Assembly (NCBI GenBank): GCA_027919835.1
Contig: JANVFP010000012.1
Location: forward strand, 372,001 to 436,000
Source of the DNA: Lentinula raphanica
Lineage: Eukaryota > Basidiomycota > Agaricomycetes > Agaricales > Omphalotaceae
Length of the DNA stretch: 64,000 nt
Direction: 5' to 3'
In this document: positions 56,148 through 64,000 of the stretch, one piece after another
Layout of the letters: each line of letters begins with the position of its first letter
Position numbering within the stretch: position 1 is the stretch's first letter
The notes under the pieces: model-generated
The model's database searches: none
Told to the model about the DNA's origin: nothing
Seen by the model: only the letters and a program-made list of their open reading frames with translations
Translations under genes and position numbers: made by a program

Positions 56148-56474
56148 GATGAGTAACCAGAGTCAGGCCAGATTCAACTTGAGAAGTCCGAGCTCAATCT
56201 TTTCCATGTGGTACTTATACCCCGAAGAAACACATTCCGTCGGACGGTGAATCTTCACCGAGAAGACTTACTCAATTGGCCAGAGCGGGAAGGACAGGAT
56301 AGAAGGATAAATTAGTTGAACTTGAGTACTAAAAAAGCTTGAAAAGAGATGCAGTCTGGAGGAGTACAAAAATTGAAACTCAATTGAGGAACGTGACCGA
56401 GTCTGACCGAGTCGGCTTCCGTGAGTCCGGTTATATACCTCTCTATCAATCGCCACCATCTAGCAGCATCTAGC
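56148..56474. promoter_or_regulatory. Divergent promoter region sedolisin B / LSB5
   Basis: These 327 bp lie between the two start codons. The word GTGACCGAGTCTGACCGAGTCGG near 56392 contains an imperfect direct repeat. No gene. Confidence 0.4.
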
Positions 56475-58293
56475 ATGTCGGCCATAACGTTTGCTCGTCA
56501 AGCCTTCAACAGGGAAAAGCCACATGTATGCTCTTATCTGACGGTATCCTCTAGATACTCAACTTCCAATATAGTCTTCAATCACAGATTGGGTCGATAT
56601 ATTAACGGCGAATCATATCGAGGAGGAAGCTTATGATGGGTTCGGTCCATTCCCAGCTTTCATCATCGTCCAAAGATTCTCAAACTATAAATGTTCCTCT
56701 GCCCTACAGGATACCTGAACTAGTGGATTCTATCAATCTACAAGGACTCACAGGGTATTGATCTTCCTTCAGGATCCCGAATGAAGTTGATAGGTTATCT
56801 ACCCTATCAGAACCGGAGAGGCATCGAGAGCATTAAGGAAGAAGTTGAAGCATGGGGGACCTCACCAACAATACCGTTCTCTGGTCGTGAGTGCCATGAA
56901 TCGCGCTAGAGCATTCCTTTTCTGACCTCATCGTAGATATTGAAAGCGTTAGTGGAGAATTGCGGTGACAAATTCAAGAGTATGCATCAAAATTACACAG
57001 TCACCTTCGACATCCTGGAATTAATCTGTATCGCGTAGCTTCATTCGCAGATGGTCAACTCACGGATGCCTTGCGTCAAATCGCTGGAGACCGTACTACC
57101 GACAAACGGGTCCAGAAGAAACTGAAACTGGTATTGATATCATGGCATGAACAGTTCAAGTCTGATCCCTCAATGCGCTCTGTATCTGAGCTATACCATA
57201 TGTGTCGAGATATACCAACTGCTAAGCCAACTATAGATCCGATGGAGGTAGAAGCAAATCGTAGACGAGCAGAGAAGGAGGAAGCAAAACGGAAGGCCAA
57301 ATTGGAGAAGGAGGAAGCACGTAAAAAGGAAGAGGCAGAGCGGTTAAAGCAGAAACAGATGAAGAACAGGCCGAAGCGTGCTCCATTCAATTTTGAGCAG
57401 GTCTGTCCTGTACATTTCGTTTCATACAAAATCCTCACAGCTTCTATCTATATATATAGGAGAAACCAAAAGTTCTTGCTAGTATTGTAGAAGCTTCCCA
57501 AGCCTCCAGTAATCTTGCCAATGCTATCACGGTATTTAATCTCCAGTCTAAGTTGGCGAGCCAAGTTGACGTCATGCTCAATTAGTTGGTTAACCCCGAG
57601 AAAGAAAGCTTGCAATCTAGCGAACGAGTTCAAGATTGTTTAGCAAAAGCTAAACTGGCTCGGAAACAGATCGTTCGCTATATTCAGGTTTGTATCTACT
57701 TTTTCACTCTCAGGCTCAGCTGAAACTCCCATAATGTCCAGCTCGTCGAAAACGAAGAAGTTATTGGCGTCCTCATCGAAACCAACGATCGTATAATCTC
57801 TGCATTGGAGTTGTACGATAATCTGTCGTCACCCAACAACACCACAGCCGACCAGGTATCAGCCGCTGCTGCAAGATTAGCTTCCACCCATATCAGTCCG
57901 GAAAGCGAGGTTAGCAAATTGCAAGAGAAGCAAAAAGCAGCAGTACAGAAAGCCAAGTTGAATGGTTCCATCCGGCATGGGTCGACCGGCGTATATGCTG
58001 ACTTGGAGGATCTGAACTTTGGGGCCATTGGCGCATCATCTAGCAATCTCCCTCCTCCATTACGCCCGACCAGCATGTCCGAAGAAAGCAACGGCGTTGA
58101 TGGCCGTGGCTCGCTCTCAGACTTCAGTGACTACGAGTCTTCAGATGAAGAGACACACAATGCACGCGGGTCATCCTCGAGATCCGCTCCCAAAGATTAC
58201 TATGCATCCTCAGACGAGGGGACCCATGAGACCCGAGGATTGAAGACAAACGCATCTATCGATGATCCTTTTGCAGATCCTTTCGCGGATTGA
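56475..58293 (+). CDS. LSB5: Lsb5-like VHS/GAT domain protein
   Basis: Lsb5 links ubiquitin-dependent endocytosis with cortical actin through Las17 and Sla1. The start MSAITFARQAFNREKPH is spliced to the VHS domain: an exon ending DWVDILTANHIEEEAYD, ASRALRKKLK, YRSLVILKALVENCG and SFADGQLTDALRQIAGDR. A KE-rich coiled coil follows (EANRRRAEKEEAKRKAKLEK). The GAT domain is distributed over later exons (CLAKAKLARKQIVRYIQ, ENEEVIGVLIETNDRIISAL, LYDNLSS). The acidic C-terminus ends DDPFADPFAD, a possible adaptor-binding motif. About ten exons. Confidence 0.87.
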
Positions 58294-58348
58294 GAGGTGT
58301 ATCATTATGTCTGGATTGTATATATGTATGTATCATCATGCTTCATCT

Positions 58349-59909
58349 CTATCTCCATTCTACAACAGTCTTCTGGGATCCAGTGCCCAGCCAGTACTGT
58401 TTTAAGACTGCTGGCAATACTATCGTGATAGGTTCTCCTGCTTCATCGAATCTCACTCCATTCTCAACCAATGCAACTATGAGACGAGGGATGGCAGCAG
58501 CCGTTCCGTTGAGTGTATGTGCGAAGAGGTTTTGTTTGTTGGCCTCGATGTGATATCGGACGTTCAAACGACGAGCCTGGTAATCGGTACAGTTTGATAG
58601 AGATGTGACCTCTCCCCAACCGCCACGACCTGGCATCCAAGCTTCCATGTCATATTTGCGATAAGCGCTAGCTCCAAGTTCTTCACTTGGCATATCAAGT
58701 GTGCTAGAGATACAGAGCGTTCAAACAAAGTAAACAGACCATTGATGAACACATACCGTACGGGAAGGTCTAATCCTCTCAAAATCGAAGCTTGAACTTG
58801 TCGGATCTCCTCCATCATGCTTTCACTCTCATCAGCTTTAGTCACAGCAAACAACTCGACCTTGGTGAATTGGTGCACACGATACAGCCCTCGCGCCTCA
58901 GCTCCGCGAGCACCTGCTTCTGCTCGAAAAGCATGCCCGACCCCGACAACTTTTTGTGGTAAAGCCTTCGAGGGTAAAAGACGATTCGCAAACATTCCTG
59001 CAAGCGGTATTTCGGCTGTTCCAGCAAGGATGAGCTCGGGTGATGCTGGGGAGGTGGATTGAAGGTGATAGGATTGCGAATGGTTTGGGTGCGAAAGGTC
59101 CCTCGGCTGGAAACCACACCTTCGTGCGATATCTGAGCGTACTACGTCAGGTGTAGTCACAAGCTGGAAGCCATGGTCCAAAGCCACAGCAATGGCGTAG
59201 TTGGTGAGGGCAAGTTCAAGCAAAGCTCCTTCGTTTTTGAGGAAATACCACGATGTCCCGGAAACATTTGAAGCGTTTTCCATGTCAACCAGGTTGAGTT
59301 TCTTTGCGATTTTGAGATGATCTCTAGCTGGCGATACGGGCAAGCAAGCAGGACCTTGGGTCGATAAAGTTACAGCCGCTGATTCAGGCCCGAGAGGTGA
59401 AGCAGGATGAGTATCGTTAGGTATGGAAAGAGCTAACTCCAGAAGCTCGCTTTCCAAACGAGAGCATGTAGTCTCCATCTCGGCAATTTCGTCTTTCAGT
59501 AGTTTTGCTTCCGATAGCGCGCTCTCCTGAGCTTTGACATCTTTATGCGATGCACTTCTGCGAATGGTTTCGCCAATCATGGAACGAGCATTCCGCTTCT
59601 CGTTCAGCACACTCGAAGAATTTTTGAACTCTCCATATAGACGAGAAACCTCTTGGACAGCATCTTCGGGTATGGGAGCCTTTCGATTGATAGCATTCGT
59701 CGTCTTGTACAAAGAGTTTTCGGAAATGTTGCGGTAGTTCAACCGCGGGGGTGGTAGCATGCTATCGGCGACCGCAGAAGATGAAGCATGGCGGCAAGGA
59801 GAGCCAACCGTGTCTATGATTGTAGTCAGCCTCCAGAATATGAACTTTGAGCAACCTACTCACAGAGAAAGTTTGAAAGACGAGCCCGTGCCGAGCAGCA
59901 GAAAGTCAT
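58349..59909 (-). CDS. DIA4: Seryl-tRNA synthetase, mitochondrial type
   Basis: This is a class II synthetase charging tRNA-Ser. A first exon gives [15 protein letters not shown], spliced to a Ser/His-rich presequence, consistent with mitochondrial import. An N-terminal tRNA-binding coiled coil follows ([22 protein letters not shown]). The catalytic core has motif 2 region [21 protein letters not shown] and TAEIPLAGM. The last exon gives [23 protein letters not shown] with [20 protein letters not shown] (motif 3 region: [11 protein letters not shown]). It ends 55 bp from the convergent LSB5 stop. Organelle location is inferred from the N-terminus. Confidence 0.92.
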
Positions 59910-59971
59910 GAACTGAGCGATTCGCGTGGCGTCACGCGTGACATGATCGCGTTTCTCTTCCAAATTCTCTC
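59910..59971. promoter_or_regulatory. 62-bp divergent start-to-start region, SerRS / RFC4
   Basis: The ATGs of the two divergent genes are only 62 bp apart. The interval holds GCGTGGCGTCACGCGTGAC, with overlapping CACG-type and CRE-like (GCGTCACG) words. Promoters and 5' UTRs must overlap. Confidence 0.6.
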
Positions 59972-61397
59972 ATGTCCTCCTCGGCTTCAAATAACAAAAA
60001 GGCATCTCGTGCTTCAGATGTGCCATATGAGCTTCCTTGGTTAGTTGCTCCTTCTCTTATGCAAGCCAATGCTCATATCTTATAGGGTTGAAAAATACAG
60101 ACCTCAAGTTCTTGACGATGTTGTTGGCAACTCTGAAACGATTGAACGACTCAAGGTCATCGCGAGAGATGGGAACTGTCCTCATATTATAATATCTGTA
60201 CGCGGGGAATCAACTCGAATGAACTGGGTCTCATTCATTGCAGGGTATGCCAGGAATTGGTAAAACCACCAGTATACATTGCCTTGCCCATCAATTGTTA
60301 GGAGATGCATATAAAGAAGGCGTGTTGGAGCTGAACGCTTCGGACGAACGGTGAGTCTCAGGATTGCTCGCTTGAAGCTACGTCTCTGACGCGTAGTAGT
60401 GGAATCGATGTCGTCCGAAATAAGATCAAAGCTTTTGCACAGAAGAAAGTCACGCTGCCACCGGGGAGGCATAAGATCGTTATCCTGGATGAGGCTGACA
60501 GGTGATATCCATGTCCAGAACAACCACTGAGCGTCGATTGACCGACATTGTCAGTATGACGGCAGGTGCTCAACAAGCTCTTCGGCGAACCATGGAAATC
60601 TTCTCAAATACGACTCGATTCTGCCTTGCCTGCAATATGAGCAACAAGATAATAGAACCGATACAGAGTCGCTGCGCGATTCTCAGGTATGCAAAACTGA
60701 GAGACAAGGAACTGTTGAAACGTTTGATGGAGATTTGTGAAATGGAGAAGGTACGCTAACCGATGCACGTTTCGGTCTGGGTTGACGGACGCCTCAGGTC
60801 CAATACAACGACGATGGCTTGACTGCTCTCATCTTCACGTCTGAGGGTGACATGCGACAGGCTATCAACAATCTTCAATCGACACATTCTGGGTTTGGTT
60901 TCGTTTCCGGAGACAATGTCTTCAAAGTGTGCGACCAGCCCCATCCCCTGATAGTTCAAGAGATCATCAAATTCTGCACGGAAGGAAAAGTGGACTCCGC
61001 AATGGACAAGCTCACTGATTTGTGGGAGAACGGTTACAGCGCTGTTGATATCGTTGTGACGATCTTTCGGGTCGTCAAGACGTCGGATAGGTGAAGTCTG
61101 TGTATCTGGCTTACCGAAATCGGTGTCCCTCAACATTTTCCTTAGTATGCCCGAATATACAAAGCTGCAGTATATCAAAGTGAGCATCGCTTCACTAGCG
61201 TAGTTTGATTTTCATGCATCTTTCCATAGGAGATTGGTTTCACGCACATGAGGATTCTAGAAGGAGTGGGGACTATTCTTCAACTCGCCGGTCTCATTGC
61301 TCGACTGTGTAAAATGGTTTGCTCCCCTCTTATCAATGTCTCTACCCATTCTCAGTGTCTTTTCTAGAATATCGATCCGTCAATGTTCAAAATATGA
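59972..61397 (+). CDS. RFC4: Replication factor C small subunit (Rfc4 / human RFC2 type)
   Basis: This is an AAA+ clamp-loader subunit that loads PCNA at primer ends. The start [18 protein letters not shown] leads to YELPW then [15 protein letters not shown]. Walker A is [10 protein letters not shown], formed across an intron ending [14 protein letters not shown] and the Walker B ILDEAD follow; the latter continues over an intron as [16 protein letters not shown]. The SRC motif is in [12 protein letters not shown]. The C-terminal collar has [13 protein letters not shown]. The last exon encodes NIDPSMFKI, a typical Rfc4 end. About eight exons. Confidence 0.93.
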
Positions 61398-62008
61398 CCT
61401 TGAGAAAGTGTTCATCTGTATTAAAAGACTGTATCGATATATAGTTGGGGTTGGTCGTACACTAAACATTTTATCAGGACTCATCGGAAGGTTCGGACCA
61501 TTGTCACCAAGGGCCTTCCTTCTGAAGAGGTATTTCCGAGTTTGCTATCGCGAGCCGAATTTTTGGAGGTGGTGAATTTTTGATACGACAGTTCTAACTG
61601 GATTCTTCTGTTCGATCGGTCTGCCTGAGGTTTCGTAGGATCGATTTCATTCTCGGAGGAACGAATTTCTAAATGCCCAGCAAAGCGACATTGTACAGAA
61701 TGGTCCTTTCAAGCCAAGAAAACTGTTCAAAGTCAGCTATGAAAATAAGGGAGAATTCGGGCAATCCCATGAAATGAAAAATCCCAGCCACAATTTTGAG
61801 ATATGCAAGAAATTGCGAGCTGAATTCTTTGTGCTTTGAGTCTAGTCTCAACTCAACATTCCAGGATCTGGTACGTGCAACCAAGCACGATATGAGCAAT
61901 TGTAAGAAAGGACTATACATGAAAGATAACCGTTAATAGAGTTATACAAGCCGAAGCACAGATTGAGAAAATCCGAACACCAAAGACGCATCGATAAATT
62001 TCGACCTG
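61398..62008. other. Convergent 3' intergenic region
   Basis: This 611-bp A/T-rich stretch lies between the stops of RFC4 and RPB6. It should contain both 3' UTRs. No gene is seen. Confidence 0.5.
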
Positions 62009-62701
62009 TCAGTCTGATATCAGCTCCGATACACTCCAATCCTCAAAGCTACCGTCAGGAAGATATCGACGTATGATAAGCGGAATTTTGCGTTGAGATA
62101 GTTCTTTTATGGCTATTTGTAGAGCATCAGTCTCTCCGTCCAATGGTACTAGTACAGGAGCATTCATGCTAAGGAATGACTGGATAAGCACTAGATGCAA
62201 CCTCATCAAATGGACATAAAAAACCTGATTTGCAGCGCTCGTGTACCCAATACTCTTGCACGTTCATATTTTGTCAGATACGGCGTTGTTATCCGGACTT
62301 TGTTTGGTTGTCGCTCTCCCGTTATACCAGCACCAGCAGCAGGCTGCGACTGCTGGTCATCTCCGTTGCCCATTTCCTGATCGTGTTCGACGCCGTTTAC
62401 GCCATTGGCATGTACTTCTCCCTCTATTGGACCATCCTCAGCAGGGCCTTCATTTTCTGCGGCAAGCAGGTCGTAGCTGTCATCCTAGAGTCGATTTGAA
62501 GGCAAGAGAAGGAGGAAGATATTGAGAAAGGGTGATCCAAGTAGGTACATGGCAAATTGGTACACGAACAAAGGTTTCTTCTGCAAAACTGGTGCTGAAA
62601 GGTGATTATCTGTAGATTGAATCACAGCGGAGCGAAGAATACCTAGGACCTCCGTAGTCAAAGTCATCCCGACCTCCACCGCCGTACTCATCATCTGACA
62701 T
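62009..62701 (-). CDS. RPO26: RNA polymerase I/II/III shared subunit RPB6
   Basis: This is the common omega-like subunit that helps assemble all three nuclear RNA polymerases. The start [18 protein letters not shown] is joined across an intron to [16 protein letters not shown], an acidic N-terminus. The conserved core is [20 protein letters not shown], then after an intron [38 protein letters not shown] and the terminal [10 protein letters not shown]. Length, about 150 residues, is normal. Four exons are likely. Confidence 0.94.
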
Positions 62702-63978
62702 ATTTGAGGTACTATAGAAAGCGAGGAGGAAACGTCGGAGTTGAGATCTGAGAGTCAAAACTTCTCAACAGCGTAAGCGCCGGGCCGTGAGATTAAAATG
62801 CCTGCCGACAAACTATAGTTTGGCTCTGTTTGGCTGGACATATGTTTTCCCTGCTCCGCTCACTTTGAGTCTGTATACCGTCTCTCCGCGGAAAACACAC
62901 TCTGCGACAACCGCTACACACAGACAACCTACGCGACCCTTCCTCATTCTTATTCACACTTTTGAAAGAATTTTACAAGAAAGGAAAAATCCACGGGCTA
63001 CACGACTGATGGGAAATGGAGCTGCGATCTGACAAGTTGATCTTCTAAAGTTAAATGTACCTGTTCTAACAGAAAGAAAAGAAATAACTGCTCTGCAGGT
63101 CTTTCGTGGGTAACTGTGTCCCAGGCCGCTGGCTATGCTGTAAAGATGTGACGGTACATCTAAGTAAAGCAGAGTAAAAAATGGCCCATACCGTCGACGA
63201 AACGAAACTTACTGCAACTGATTTCCGGCGCTTTGCTCCTGACAACCCCCGGAAGGCGAAGTGGCGATCTCGGGTCCGATACTTGAAAAAAAAACTGGTC
63301 GGTGAGGGAGAAAAAATGTAACATCGTCATCCAGGACGAATCGAGAATGACGACTCGTGATTGTCAAGCAAGATTCGGGGAACTCATTTCCTATACTTGG
63401 CCTGTGGGTCAATGAATAAACGACTTAGTAACCAAGGTAGATCTATCATATACACATGTTCTGGAGCTAAAATCTCGAGGCACGAAGGTTGGAATGGAAG
63501 GCATCTGTTTTCAGGATCTTATGTATCCGCAGAAAAAAAAATCCAAATCTTTTGCAGACAAGGTGTTGAAATATCATCCACTGGCCCAGAGATATTCACC
63601 TGGTTTTGGCCCCGCTAGTCATGCTTTGAAGGGCTTCTTTTGGCATGACAGAAACCTAGTAGTCGGCAGAGAAATATTGGATCGTCGTTAACTGTCAATT
63701 TGACCGCGTCGGGCATCGAGAAACGTGTAAAATTGGCGACGAACCAAGTCATAGCGGGGGCAAGCCGGATTTTACATTGATTATCTGTTTTCCAGATTTG
63801 GTGCAAATGGTTTCTGAACAAGGTCTCAAATTCACCGTGCCGGATTTCGGCCAAGAAATCAGGTTGTCCCAAAGTTGGACTCGTCGAGGGTCTTCTGTCT
63901 TTTAAATCTGAGGCCTTTCCTTTCTCCCCTCATCTCCCTTCTCTTCCTAGAAAATTTTGAACAGTCTCTAACTATCAT
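62702..63978. other. Long intergenic region
   Basis: This 1.28-kb region lies upstream of RPB6 and the gene starting at 63979. No frame in it shows a recognisable domain. The last 75 bp are pyrimidine-rich (63900-63960), a typical fungal promoter or leader feature. Confidence 0.5.
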
Positions 63979-64000
63979 GCCTTCCAAGCTTTCTGTACGT
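63979..64000 (+). CDS. Start of a gene cut by the window edge
   Basis: ATG at 63979 opens MPSKLS, followed at once by a donor-like GTACGT at the window end. The strong CT-rich leader and an intron after the sixth codon resemble highly expressed fungal genes such as those for ribosomal proteins. The product cannot be named from six codons. Confidence 0.45.

Noticed and set aside
63615..63872. 85-codon minus-strand frame
   Set aside because: No domain, splice context or neighbour supports it. It is left as intergenic.
1..64000. tRNA, rRNA or CRISPR features
   Set aside because: No cloverleaf with A and B boxes, no rRNA-like stretch and no spaced repeat array was recognised by eye. A tRNAscan-SE run would settle the tRNA question.

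Overview
The window is nuclear DNA of a filamentous basidiomycete, most likely an Agaricomycete. Genes are dense and lie on both strands. They are split by many 45-60 nt GT-AG introns, and the gene content is fungal (Rim101/PacC, Sed5, Rrb1, Lsb5, DUF6699, sedolisins). I rebuilt gene models by hand, splicing frames so that conserved domains stay continuous. Exon lengths quoted were checked for phase.

Left part (1-25 kb): the 5' end of an Lnt-like acyltransferase gene; an exact 618-bp tandem duplication in non-coding DNA; a large Ser/Pro-rich protein; purine enzyme ADE5,7; an ankyrin/CCCH protein; a GpsA-type glycerol-3-phosphate dehydrogenase; syntaxin Sed5; rRNA factor Nop6; cyclosome subunit APC5; an amidase; a nuclear Ser/Pro-rich protein; and MGST3. 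ADE5,7 and NOP6 each show an apparent one-base deletion in a homopolymer.

Middle (25-45 kb): Rrb1, the proteasome activator PA28 (with three consecutive microexons), TAF1 and Rim101. Next comes a gene-poor accessory stretch (36-41.8 kb) with three unrecognised genes, one carrying a 51-bp coding minisatellite. It is followed by an AYR1-like reductase and a secreted PLC-like phosphodiesterase.

Right part (45-64 kb): a DUF6699 protein, Utp11, a putative WRKY-GCM1/FAR1-type zinc-finger protein, two tandem S53 sedolisins, Lsb5, mitochondrial seryl-tRNA synthetase, RFC4, RNA polymerase subunit RPB6 and the first codons of a further gene.

Most genes are core housekeeping functions: ribosome assembly (NOP6, RRB1, UTP11), transcription (TAF1, RPB6), replication (RFC4), cell cycle and proteolysis (APC5, PA28), and traffic (SED5, LSB5). 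Many are arranged as tight divergent or convergent pairs. The secreted proteases, PLC-like enzyme, amidase and orphan genes form the accessory layer. I saw no rRNA, tRNA, CRISPR or virus-like genes.
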